Positions 1-12,224 of a DNA stretch of 64,000 nucleotides are shown here, piece by piece. Origin of the DNA: Microcebus murinus (lineage: Eukaryota; Chordata; Mammalia; Primates; Cheirogaleidae); the NCBI RefSeq assembly GCF_040939455.1, contig NC_134115.1, forward strand, positions 22,576,727 through 22,640,726. The letters run 5' to 3'. Every line of letters begins with the position of its first letter. Within the stretch, counting starts at the first letter, position 1. The notes under the pieces were generated by a model, which was not told the DNA's origin, searched no databases, and saw only the letters and a list, made by a program, of their open reading frames with translations. A program made the position numbers and the translations under genes.

Positions 1-754
1 ATTAAAATTCAAATAATTTATCAAAGAATTACCTCTAAGAAGGCTTTGGGGCTAGATGATTTCCTTCAAACTTAAAAGAACACCGATCCCAAGGGTCTCC
101 AGAAAAAAGACAAAATGCAAAACTCTGCAATTTATTTTGTGAATCGAATATCAACCTGCCACCTGAAACTTACAGAGACACAGGCCAGTTTCAAGGTCAA
201 ACCAACCTGGGTTAAAAGCCCAACTCTCCTGTGCTATCTTATATATGAGGAATAAATAAAATAAACCATAAAGTATAATTTAAAAGATGCCATTTATGTG
301 CTATAAGTACGCAATTAATGTTAGCTAGTTGCTTTAGTAAGACAGAACACACACATATACACATATTATTTGGTCAAAGAAAATTAATCTCAGGAAAATA
401 AATGCAAAGGCATAAATAATATATGCTAAACCAATAGCATATTAAACTAAATATAATTCACAAATATAAAGAGAATAAAATTTAAAAATCTATTATTTTA
501 ACAAATCATATCAACAAATCTAGTATGAGAAACTATATCTTAATCTCAACAGATACTGAGAAAACACCCAAATCCTATTCCTAGTGAAATCTTTATACAA
601 CTAAAAATGCTGCATAGGCATGATGAATAACATCTAATAGAAAAATAAACATCAACAAAAAGCAAAACTGAAAAAAAAAAAAAAAGAAAATTAGGACCTA
701 GACATGAAAGCTTACTATTATTTTTGATATTTAACATTGTTTGAATGGTTAGCC

Positions 755-1010
755 AATGTAATAGAAATAATACTATGATTATATCAGCTTCCATATTTTG
801 AGTACCGTCCACATATATAAGTTCATTCAATCCTAACAGTAGTCCTGTGATTCTGAGTTATTCACCCAAATTGCAGATGAAGAAACTGAAACTCAACATG
901 GTTAAGAAATATAATTTTCATTTGCTCAGGTAGTGATGGTAGAGGCAGGATTGGAACTTAAGTTAGCTTCACTGAACTTATAATGACTAATTTGTACTAC
1001 CTTCCAATAA
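755..1010 (-). repeat. MIR SINE fossil
   Basis: Read in the plus direction it shows the reverse complement of MIR: a gcagatgaagaaactgaaac core, then a 'gagg caggattggaactt' segment matching the tRNA-like B-box end. Diverged and without visible target duplication. Confidence 0.7.
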
Positions 1011-1168
1011 GGACAAATATGAAAAGTTCTCAACCCAAATGAACAGACACAAGTTCTATCATTAGATGCCACGCATACATTCTGGCAAAAACCAAACAAG
1101 ATAATCAGTCATAACATAATGTGAATTAAAGGGTCTAGAGATAAGAAAAACATACAAAAACAGTTTGT

Positions 1169-1202
1169 AGCTCCGTTATAGAGAAGCTCCGTTATAGAGA
1201 AG
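1169..1202. repeat. Two-copy tandem repeat, 16-bp unit
   Basis: The unit agctccgttatagaga occurs twice head to tail without mismatch. Confidence 0.85.
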
Positions 1203-1249
1203 CAAAATCCAGTTAAAGACATAGTGGTAATAGGAAAACAAACAAATAT

Positions 1250-2200
1250 TTGCTATTCAAAAAATAAGTCTAACCCAAAAAGTATGAAACTAAAGACAAG
1301 CCTGAAACTTTATTATGCCAATAAAAAGAAAAGCTGAATAATTTAGAGACACATTTTCCTGAATGAGAAAACCAACTATTATAAAGAAGCAAGATTTATA
1401 CAATTGTTATAAATTGTCACTGGGATTGTTTGTGGAACATACAAGACTGGTTCTAAATTTTATCTAGAAAAAGGAACAGGTAAAAAGAATGTTTAAGGAA
1501 CGGTTTAAAACGAGAAGTGGTTCTGTAATGTCTAAAGACTTGACAGAATAATAGAACAGGAAACACTAAAAGAGATCTTCATAAATGCAACAACTTAAAG
1601 AATGCAAAACAAATTGTTTTTGGAGGAGATGGATTAACAGAAGACATTGGGCAAATGGGATCCCTATAAACATTCAATTAAGACCCTCATATTGCACAAC
1701 AAAATAAATTCTAGTTGGTTAAACATTGACAATGAAAAGTAAAACAAGAAAATTCAAGATGAAATGTAAGTTGTTAATTAATAGATTTTGAGATGGGACA
1801 GGACTTTCTAACCTAAGAGATCTTAACCAGAGGCCCATGGATTACCCCAAAGTATAACATTAACTGCTACATGTAGATCTGGGCTTATTTTAGGGTAAAA
1901 CATACATAGCTTTCATCAAATCAGCACCCATAAGATTCTCCAGGTACCAAAAGATCAGGAGGTACCCAAAGATCAAGTATGACTATTTAACTGAAGAATT
2001 CACAAAGGACACATATATTTGACTAATAATTTAAAAATAAAGAAAAAAGTTCTCTATTTCAAAATAATATGAAGAAAACTTGAAGGCAAATGTAAAATTG
2101 ATAAAATATTTGCTATGAGTATGGCCAAGGGTAATATATTGAGTATATATAGGTAAGAAAAATAATCAGCAATATGAAAGAATATTAGGTAATTTGTAGA
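1250..2200 (+). mobile_element. Possible very old L1/HAL1-type fragment
   Basis: The A-rich plus strand, with phrases such as 'gacagaataatagaacagg' and several aacaagaaaa-type runs, resembles strongly decayed LINE-1 ORF2 sequence. No reading frame survives. This is a weak call from general resemblance only. Confidence 0.3.
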
Positions 2201-3565
2201 GGATTCAAAACTTTATTACCTTTTTGACTTTGAAATACACTTTTGAAATTCAATTTGAATGTTAGTTCTTACAATTCAGAAATTCCTTAACACTCAATTT
2301 CCAACAACCGAATGGAGAAAGCACCCACAAAAAACTGAAATCTTTCATCCAAACTTGCTTGACTGCAGGTTAGATAAAACATTATTTGGTTAAAAAGGTT
2401 GATAAAAAGAACTAATGAGGGGGAAAACAAAATGAACAATGGGATCTGAAGGGAATGCAACATGCAGATTAAAGACAAAACATACAATATTTTTATAATA
2501 AATATGTTGTATATATTAACATTTAAAAATAGCATCATAGTATTAGGAGTTGTTGCACTTTTCAAGCTTGAAACAGCTGCTTATTAAAGTTGAATGTGTA
2601 GGCAGACTTTTGATTTACATATACCAGCATGATTTGTATATATATTTACAAAAAGTTTATATTATTTTGATGATAATCTAATTTAAAAAAAATTTTTCTA
2701 TTACAAATAATACTGGTGGCCACAGTCACTGTTTCTGGGATCTCTCAGAATTAAAATAAATTTATTTGCTTCTAAGATGTTACTACCAAATAAAATCAGT
2801 GGAATGTTTGCAAGCACCACTATGATGAAAAAGGCTCTCAATTTTTTGAATTTCAAAGACTGCCACATTGTTTTTCATTTTGGGAATCACTGTGAGACTG
2901 GACACTTTTAATTTTGCTAAACAAGGACAGCATGAATTTATACAAGTAAACAAAAGTTTATATCAAAAGTCTATAATTTCAAAATAAGTCACTTTAGAAA
3001 AACTAAAAAAATATACCTTTATTTAAAAAATAATCTACATTACACGACTGTTGTTATTGTCCTTTGCCTGGGGATCCTCAAGCACTGTCACTGAATAGCA
3101 TTTCTACAGACCACATGGTCTCTGGGCCACCTTCCAGGGTTCTGATTCTGCAGACAAACTGACAACAATTTTTTTGTATTCCAGGTATGGGATCCCACAT
3201 AATTGAGAATTTTAGCACAATGAAAATTATACAATTGAATATATCTGCTATGAAAAGTGAGGCTATTAGATGTCAACTCCAATGGCAACCACACCGAGAG
3301 CAGCGAATAAGAATTCAGCATGACTAACAAGATCACTTCTGTATCATACTCTCTCCAGGAAGCTCTCTACAACATTCTTTCAAGTTGTTTGTAAAGGTTT
3401 CCAATAGCAAAATAACAAGCAGACTCCTCTGAGAGCCATTAAGGGAACACATCTCCCAATCTTACACTTCATTCAAATTCTCTTCCTTTGTCCCAACATT
3501 CCCTGGTTGTGTACCAAATTTATCAGATAAACTAGAGTGCCCACTGAAGAGAGAAAAATAAGGTC

Positions 3566-3589
3566 TTTTTTTTTTTTTTTTTTTTTTTT
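3566..3589. repeat. Poly(T) run of 24
   Basis: An uninterrupted T homopolymer, not attached to a recognisable SINE on either side. Confidence 0.9.
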
Positions 3590-3714
3590 ACTGTTTTTCT
3601 TGCTGCCCAGAAGAACAATTTTAATCTTTGGAGTGATGCCAGTTTTCAACCTGTTTTCAATCATATACAGGCATGTTTCCAAATTCATTGTAGAAATATT
3701 AAAAAAAAAATATG

Positions 3715-3998
3715 GGCTGGGGGCGGTGGCTCACACCTGTAATCCTAGCACTTTGGAGGCTGAGCCGGGAGGACTGCTTGAGGTCAGGAGTTTGAGACCA
3801 GCCTGAGCAAGCATGAGACCCTGTCTCTACAAAAATTAGAAAAATTAACCAGGCATGGGGGTGCATGCCTGTAGTCCCAGGTACTCGGGAGGTTGAAGGA
3901 GGATCACTTAAGCTTAGGAGTTTGAAGTTGCAGTGAGCTATGATGATGCCACTGCACTCTAGCAACAGAGCAAGACTCTGTCTCAAAAAAAAAAAAAA
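3715..3998 (+). mobile_element. Alu SINE, dimeric, older type
   Basis: Full-length dimer starting ggctgggggcggtggctc, with GAGACCAGCCTGAGCAAG in the left arm, A-rich linker, right arm starting accaggcatggggg and an A-tail. The linker lacks the attaattggcc motif of the other Alus here, so it looks like an older AluJ-like copy. An A-rich sequence ending tatgg borders both sides and is the probable target duplication. Confidence 0.93.
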
Positions 3999-4729
3999 TA
4001 TGGATCATTCAGGCTTTCCTCCTTATCATTTGGCCTTCTATTCTAAGGCTTGGTCATGATGACAAGCGCTATTGGATGAAAAAGGTGAAATGTGGTTAAT
4101 GCTGCCAGAAAGCAATGACTCAGTAAAAACAAAACCAAGTGTAATATGGATTCCTTTTATGGTGCCAGTGGCAGCAGAAATGCTATCGTCTCATTGGTGG
4201 CCTTGCCTTAACCTGTCCTTATTTGCCATTATTTATCCTTTCCTACGCTTACCCCACCATTGCCCTTGATCTCAATACAGGGCTTTGTTTTATTTTTTCC
4301 TTCATGTCAGGCATGATTGTCTTTAATCCATGCCCCACTTAACTGGAATGTAGGCTCCACTGGAACAAAGTTCAAGGCCTCACATATATTTGGGTTCAAC
4401 CTAATCACCTTCTCTCCACTCCTGGCAGCTCTGGCAAGGGCCATGCATGTTCTGCTCACAGCAGATGGGCTCTGGTTCTTAGCACAGTGCCAGGCACATG
4501 CCGAACTAGCTAAATAATTGTAACTATGACTTGTAAGATGTATTAAAGGTTCAGAGACGTGAAAAAAAGTCTGTTTCAAAATAAAGAAATTATGGCAACA
4601 AGCACGACTCAACACATATTTCTTGAATGAATCAATCAACATTTAGAGTTAAAACTAAATTTGTTGGTGCTATATACCTCACTGACTACAGAAACCAATC
4701 CATACTTTTGAATAACTACAGAGAGAGTT

Positions 4730-4870
4730 CCTTCCCTTCATTCATTCATTCACTCATCCATTTATTCATTCATTCTACACATATTTGATTGCTTATGATA
4801 TACCAAACATTGTTCTTGGTGCTGGCACTACTGCAGCATACCGACTGTCAAGACACCTGACAGTCTAGAG
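4730..4870 (-). mobile_element. L2 LINE 3'-end fossil
   Basis: A cattcattcattcac run followed by 'tatgatataccaaacattgttcttggtgctgg' in shorter matching pieces: the common reverse-complement L2 tail (attcattcaacaaatat, then a cactgttctaggtgctgg-like segment). Confidence 0.65.
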
Positions 4871-4879
4871 GGGTTTTTT

Positions 4880-4995
4880 ATTGTGATCTATGGACCACTT
4901 AAAATTGAATCACCTCAATTATTTTGAGGAATTCAAAACCTGCATTTTTAAAACAAGGTCCCATAATAAGTCATATGCACACTAAAGTTGAAAAA
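4880..4995 (-). mobile_element. MER5A-like hAT-Charlie fossil
   Basis: Shows gatctatggaccac at the left, aacctgcatttttaaaac in the middle and gcacactaaagttgaaaa at the right, which are the reverse complement landmarks of the non-autonomous Charlie element MER5A. Diverged; ends not exactly placed. Confidence 0.6.
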
Positions 4996-5139
4996 AGAAT
5001 TTTTAAAGTATAGCTCAAATTCCTCTTGTTCTGTAAGGTCTTCCTAAATCAGCCCTATTCAAAAATTTTAGCTCCCTTCTCCAAACTCAAGGCCTTTATA
5101 GTTCATAGCGCTCATTTGCAATTAACCATGTCTTTTTAC

Positions 5140-5345
5140 AGCTCTTAAAACAGAAGGGTGATGTCATGGGATGGTGGGTTCTGGTGTCAACTTCCAGACC
5201 CATCACTTAACTGCCTGTCTGAATTTCTAAGCCTCATTTTCCACATGTGAAATAGGGTGATAATGCCCACCTGAGAGAGCTGCTTTGAGGATTAAATGAG
5301 ATTACTGATGTTAGCACTCAGCTTGGGATCTGGCATGAAGGAAGC
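5140..5345 (+). repeat. MIR SINE fossil
   Basis: Plus-oriented MIR core: ctaagcctcattttccac, then gtgaaatagggtgataatg, and tttgaggattaaatgag followed by a gatctggcatgaagg tail. The tRNA-like head is decayed. Confidence 0.75.
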
Positions 5346-8321
5346 ATTTCAAAGAAGGCCATTTGCTATTTTCCCATCATTTTACCTTTCAATTTTATCT
5401 TTCTGCACTATGCAACATCTCCACACTCAACTTCTTGCCACACCGATGGCAAGAAGAATCTTTTGTTTCATATACAGGATGTCACAGTCTGATGTACTAT
5501 GAACTTTATTGGTCTGGGATGATGCTACCAGGCTTCACAGACTGTTTTTCTGGGATATGCAAAGAACGTAAACCTTTACTTCATCTTAGTCACACATATG
5601 GCGGTTGGTTACTCAATAAGATTCAAATCATCATGAATCGAGAAATGAAAATTTAATCAAAAATGATAAGAAATAATGCAATCTTATAAACACACAATGT
5701 CTTTTTTTTTTTATGTTGCATGTTCTATTCCAGGTATCACAGCTTATTTCACTGCGAATGTATTATTTGGAGCTTTCAACACATCAAATGCCACAATTGA
5801 CTTGATGTCAGGATAAATAAATCATATATATTAGTGAAATTGCATGCTTTTCAATCTGTCATTTGTCTTTCCCTTATTTACTTTTCTCCCATACTGATGG
5901 CAAAATGCATTATGATTAAAATTTTTTAAAAAGATAAAGAGAAAGAATGCTGGAATCAGCTAAAAACAAAAACTAGATTCTTATGTCACTAGAAACAATT
6001 ATGCTCTTCTGAGCAAATGACACAAAAAATCCTAATTTTTATATGATAAAAAAATGTTCTGGAAGTAAAAAGTTATAAATCAAGACAATGTAGCCATAGG
6101 CCAGATTGATTAAAAACTCAGACCAAGAACACTTGGCATATCGACAGATGAGCTTTAACTGAGTTTCAATATAGAGTTTAGGAATATAATCTGATAATCT
6201 TCACAAATGAAGACAGCGATATTTGATGAAGCCATCCATTGAGTCATTATGCAATGAGTCTTTTAATATGCTTTGACTAGAGTGATTAAGTAGCAAGCTA
6301 TGATGTGAAATTAATGGACCTTGGAAAAAAAGTCAACTTCTTGTTTTCTTAGCAAGAAAAATTGTATTTGATAGTATTTTGGGTGTTACCATAGGCACTA
6401 TCAAGAACAAAAATTTCCTGGCAATGAGTAAAATCCACAAACAAACCCTCAAGAGACTAAATTTAAGTTCCAAATTTCACATATTTCTTGTAAACTCACT
6501 AATACATTAGTAGATGTTCTGAAGCAATTGAATTGGGTAATTGCACAAAGGTTAATTTGCTGTTAACATCCTATTTAAATTAAAGGACACAGAAGCAGAT
6601 GAGTAATTTACAATGTAAATGCCTCCGTATTCTTTATTTTCTTTTACTTTTTTAAAATGTAAACCGTCTCAGTCATTTATAGCAATCATGATCTCAGTCA
6701 CAGGCATTTTCCTAGGACTGACTAATTAAATGATGAGAAGGCTGGTGTACCAAAGCACAGTCCATAAATGCAGTAGAAATTTGCTATAGGTCTTGTTGCA
6801 AGACTTGTAGGCCTAGCAATCTTTTCCTGTCAGGTTTTTATGCTCCTTCTAAATCCCAGAATCCCAAGGGAAGAATAAAAGGTATCTATTTCTATAGACG
6901 GTACCACAATCCACCCAAGTTTAGCAAAGAAACTAGACCTCAGCCTTGGATTTTTTCCTTTTCTCCAACGCATATGTCTAATTCATTGCCTGTTGGCTGT
7001 ACCTGCAAAATATACATCAAATCTACCCGTATCTCTCTATCCCCACAACCATCACCTTGCCCAGGCCACCCTAATCTCTCCTGTACTACTGCACTAGCTA
7101 CTCAAGTGGTTTACCTGCCTTGCTCCCACACAAACTGGATATTTACAACGTGAGACACTTCTAATACGTGACACTTGAAAATGATATTTGACCAGCTACA
7201 CAAGGAAAAAAGTCTGGTGATTCCAACAGGATTGACAATTATTCTTCTTAAAAAACAATCTTTATTATTATAGTAGTAAGAATAAAATGCTTTCAATGAA
7301 TAATACATTTTTAAAAATACTGCTAAGCAAAGAGAGGCGGGTAACAATCCCCTAAAAACGTTTCTGTCCTCAGTTCAGTCTCTGAGCTACTCAACTATCC
7401 GACATGTTTCCTAGTTTCCTAGTCTAGGGAAGCAGATGGAACACACGAGCTACATCCCCAGATAATACAAGGTGAAATCAGCCTGTTGACCAGGGCTTTT
7501 CCAGTTCTAATGGATACCTTTGGAAGCTGTGCTGTTTGAAACCATGAGTTAAGGTACAAACTTGAGTCCAGGAAAAATTGGCTTCTATTTAATCTGAACT
7601 TGAGAAGTGCTAGAGGACAGAGTGTATTGTCTGCGTGTGCGTAGACATAACAAAGCTATTTTCATGCACAGTCCTGGCAGAAGGCCTGTGGTAACTGCTC
7701 CGTGGGTCTGGTTACAATTATTTCACTATAGGGAATCATTCAGGACAGTACATCCCTTTCTCTGTCCGCTCGGCCTCAAGTCTGAACGCATGCTGTTTTT
7801 ACCTCACAAACCTTTTCTGCCCTCCTTCCTGATTTCCTTTAAATTCTCCTCATCCTCCTCAGGCAGTACACCCCAGCCACTCATGCCAAAAATCTTGGCA
7901 AAATTCTAAACCCAGAAGACATTACAATACACAAGAAACTCCAACAGTATGGGAAAGGAGGGGCGTGGGTTATATACCTGCTTCTTTACCCTTGTGACTG
8001 TATGCAACCTGGGCACGTTTGCCTGTATTTCTCACTGTTCATGCAAGTGCCAAGTTGTAATGGAAAGAAATAAAGCTCTCCTCAAAGGAAAGGGTTGGTA
8101 TCTACTCTGCAGTTTTACCTCCATGACCAGACACATTTGTGCTCCGCGCCCACTGTGACATTTCAGGATGTTGCAGGGAATGTTTTTAATGGAACATTTA
8201 AAACTGAAATGAGTTTTTAATTAAAAACAAAAAACAAAGACGATAAGACTAGTTTACCGGAAATCAGTACTAAGATGCTAACCCCAATATTTAGGAATGT
8301 TTATGTCTAAAAAAATCTTTC

Positions 8322-8465
8322 CAGGCGCGGTGGCTCACGCCTGTAATCCTAGCACTCTGGGAGGCCGAGGTGGGTGGATTGCTCAAGGTCAGGAGTTCGA
8401 GACCAGCCTGAGCAAGAGCAAGACCCTGTCTCTACTGAAAATAGAAAGAAATTAATTGGCCAACT

Positions 8466-8515
<50 letters not shown>

Positions 8516-8673
8516 CCGGGCATGGTGGCGCATGCCTGTAGTCCCAGCTACTTGGGAGGCTAGGGCAGTAGGATCACTTGAGCCCAGGAGTTTGAGGTTG
8601 CTGTGAGCTAGGCTGACCCCACGGCACACTAGCCCAGGCAACAGAAGTGAGACTCTGTCTCAAAAAAAAAAAA
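8322..8673 (+). mobile_element. Strepsirrhine-type Alu with expanded AT linker
   Basis: Dimeric Alu with aggcgcggtggctcacgcc head, taattggccaactaaa linker motif and ccgggcatggtggcgcatg right arm. A target duplication (aaaaaaatctttc) flanks it at 8309-8321 and after the A-tail. The linker holds an uninterrupted (AT)n run at about 8469-8512. Confidence 0.95.
8469..8512. repeat. (AT)n microsatellite inside Alu linker
   Basis: About 22 AT units without interruption, replacing the short tatata of the normal linker. Confidence 0.95.
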
Positions 8674-9499
8674 AAAAAATCTTTCTCATGTGGCCTCCCT
8701 TGATCATGCTCCATTCTAGAAACCCAAAGCCGCCCAATGAATCCCTTTAATTCACCTTGTGCAAGAATTCAGACTCCTTAACTATTCCACATAATCACAT
8801 GTCACAACAACTGTATCCCAAATATTTCGGTCATTTCCTTATATTTTTCCTGCATTGGAAATATACATAGATGAGACAGATTACAATGAAAGGTGAAGCA
8901 AAGGCTTAAGAATGGCTGATTGACCAGAACTGCATACAATTTATATAGATAGGCTTTATAGGTTTAAAAGAAATGCAGATGGTCAGTTTAATTTCCTGAG
9001 AAATGAATTTTCAGGATGGTTTTGTGAAATCAACAGCATATGGTGTGGATCATTTCTTGGCTCCATTCTTCCTTAACTTTTCACATTTTGACCTTTCCAC
9101 ATCTCACAGGATCCCTCCACCAAAGATGAAAGGTAGAGGGACTTCCCTTGAAAGCCAAGAGAGGGAATAACATCATGTTTGTACGTTAGCCTGGTGAAGT
9201 CCAAGTCTAGAGAGTAAGTCAACAGTGTGAGAGATGGGTTGAGGCACGTGGGGAGTAGAAGACACTAATCAGTATCAACTAAAGGACCTGCAAGGTAAAA
9301 ATAATTAATGTATAAAATTGAACAATTCTGTTAACTTCCTTTGGACTCAGCACCACTGCACAAAAAAGAAGGCTGAACTAGATGGATTAATTTAATATTT
9401 GCTAAAAATTGACCTTGTTGAATACATTTTGCTTAGGTGTCGTAGAGAATACAAAAGTTCTGTGGAACCAACATTTCAATTTGAATCACCAAAGCTGAC

Positions 9500-9745
9500 T
9501 ATTTCTATTTTTGGCCAAATCCTCCACCCTCTGCAACCTTTCCCCTGATGCTATTCCATTGGTTTTCTCAAATAATTTGTGTGTATCTGTTAGTGAACAT
9601 TTGCTTCCCTAATGAGATTATAACGCCCCCCCCCCGAAGGCAAGTGATATATTTTATAAATATTTGAATTATGTCTTATCTAACTTAGTGTCTAGTATGA
9701 TGCTTTAATTTTTTGTAGTGTTCAATATATTTGTATATATAAACA
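9500..9745 (+). mobile_element. L2 LINE 3'-end fossil
   Basis: Matches the plus-strand L2 tail in outline: ccctaatgagattataa, gaaggcaagtgatat, and cttagtgtctagtatgatg before an AT-rich end. Contains a C10 homopolymer at 9626-9635. Confidence 0.5.
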
Positions 9746-10867
9746 GAAATTTTATAAAATACAACCCTTATTCTCAAGGAATTTAAGTCTTGCTTGGAAG
9801 ACATTATATATAAAAATATTTGTAGTAGAATAATAAAGATTATCTAAAAGACCTAGAGTTATATTCTATATTATATTAATATATATCCTATGTTCTATAT
9901 GTATCCATATGGTATATTTTGTAAACTAGTGGTAACAGAACAATTGTAAAAGGAGGGAAGAGACAGGTAATAAGGAGAAAGTTCAGGATATGCCTACCTA
10001 AAACATGTGAGTGTGTATATACAGTATACTAGAGGTAGCTAATGTTTAATATGCACCAGGTATATTTCTATATAAAAGAACAGCTGTCATTTCAATTTGT
10101 TTATTTTCTTAATTTGGATATAGATATACTGGGTTTTCTGTAAGTAAGGCATTCCATTGGCCCTGAGATATGAAATTTGAGAAAAAGGCTTTTGGGTCAT
10201 CTAAACCAATGACTTGTGGGAAATTCCTTACATCAATATCTGTTTTATAAGTCCTAAATAATTTCAGAAATTTCAACCTCAGTCACTTTTATTTGCCATT
10301 CACTACACTGAGTGACATTTCTTGATTGTTAAACATATATTCTTCAATTTTCCGATAAAAGACTCTTTGCAATTTAAGGCAAAAAGGATTCTTTGGTGAA
10401 CTTAAAAATTTTGGATTTCCTGAGTTAATGTTGATTTTTTTTTTTTTTTTTTTTAGCTCTGGGAACAAGTAGGGATTATGTTGATATTTTAATGTATGAA
10501 ATACTCCACTAAAATAACTTTTCTTTGCTAATAATTACAGACTCAGGTCAGGAAAACTGTCAGTAGAACATAGTTTATTATTCTGAGCACTCTGTACTTT
10601 TATGAATGTTAGTTATTTCAACTTTACTTTATAAATCATTTGATATGAAACATCATTTGATAGCAAACTTTTTTTTGTTCTTTCCCACAGGTCTAGAGAA
10701 CTAGTAACAAGCACTGGCATCCTGGTGCAATTTAACACCTTACAAATGTAAGATGTTCTTCCAAGTTGCTCAGCTAAAATTAGTATGGTCATCTTTCATT
10801 ACTTTCTTCATTTAAGAAACCTGCTTCCTAGCACACTCACTTTATTTGAACTTTTGGAGTTATGCTA

Positions 10868-10981
10868 TATAAAAAGACCTAATTTTAAGCAGCATAGCCC
10901 AAATGGTAACTAATTCCCTATAAAAAGACATTAATTTAAGCAGCATGGCCCAATGGCCCAAATGGTAACTAATTCCCTTAT
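10868..10981. repeat. Two-copy tandem duplication, about 50-60 bp unit
   Basis: The unit running from ataaaaagac to taattccct occurs twice in direct order. The second copy has a further internal repeat (cccaatggcccaaatgg) and a few substitutions. Confidence 0.9.
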
Positions 10982-12032
10982 AATCACTGATTACATGTTC
11001 CTTATTCACTCAGCTGAAAAATCAGAAAGTTATCCCCCAAATCCACAAAATCCAAAATATTAAAAACCTCTGAATGAATAAATATGTGCTGAGGTACCCC
11101 CACATAAAAAGAGTTTTTCCTCCCTCTCCTTTAAGATAACATTATTTTCTCTTATTCCAAAACTGTGATGTTTAGACTCATCTTTGAGAACAGGGAGGAA
11201 ATTGCCTAATTAACCAGAAAGGCAAGAATCATGATGAGCCTGTCTGAAGCACTGTAAGAGCTTACACAACCCAATCCAAAGGGGCTCAAACCCAGGAAAG
11301 AAAGATAAAGGAGGCAGATTTTCAGAGGAACTGAGAATGTGTCCAGACTTGGGTGTGCAGTACTTTTATTCAAGTATCTGGGGGCAAACCAGAGTGGGGT
11401 TTGTCCCAACACGTGTTCTTATAGATCCTGTATGAAAAGGATGGCCTGGGAGTCCTATTAGCCTGTCACAGCAAAATTCCTTCATGAGCAAACTTTTATT
11501 AAGTTTGGATAAGAGATCTGGATACTTTAAGCATACATGTTTCTGTTCTTTGTACTTGCTTTCTTTTCCCTTTGTTTCCCAGAGAAGGTTTTCAAATGGC
11601 AGAGAGGCCAGTGGTGAAAGTAGCTTCCATAGTAGGAGCCATTGTGCTACTGATGCTGGCAAGTGCCTGGGGGACATACAGGAAGCAGGCTGGGAAGCTT
11701 AGGATGTGGGAGTTACAGTTCTCTGATGCTCCTGTAACTGAGTAAATACTGTAATGTAGTGACATTCAGAGGAACAATAAATTTCTCCTTATAGTGCAGG
11801 GAGGGCTAGCTGGGACATGCAGTTAGATAGGGACTGGAAGATTCTGCTTGTAACTTTTCACCTGAAGGCTCAGCCCATCCAGTTACTCAAAGAACCCTGG
11901 TGCACGGGGGCAGCCGTGCATATCTGGAAAGCAGGGTAGTGTCCTGAGTCGTAATTCTGTCTACCTGTGGCTTTCTCTTCTTGCGAAGGAGTATCTTGTT
12001 GATCTGGTTCTTCAAATCATGATAGTAAAGGC

Positions 12033-12224
12033 CAGGGGTCCTCAAACTTTTAAAACAGGGGGCCAGTTCACTGTCCCTCAGACCCTTGGAGGGCCGGATT
12101 ATAGTTTAAAAAAAACTATGAACAAATTCCCATGCACACTGCACATATCTCATTTTGAAGTAAAAAAAACAAATGGGCAAAAACACCTGCATGTGGCCTG
12201 CGGGCTGTAGTTTGAGGACTCCTG
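12033..12224. mobile_element. Non-autonomous hAT transposon with perfect 8-bp TSD
   Basis: The left end reads caggggtcctcaaact and the right end is its inverted copy with one mismatch (agtttgaggactcctg). The 8-bp sequence gtaaaggc stands immediately outside both ends (12025-12032 and 12225-12232), the duplication size of hAT transposases. Inside are ggagggccggattatag and tgtggcctgcgggctg. The 192-bp length leaves no room for a transposase, so it was mobilised in trans. Perfect TSD suggests a fairly recent event. Orientation is arbitrary. Confidence 0.95.
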
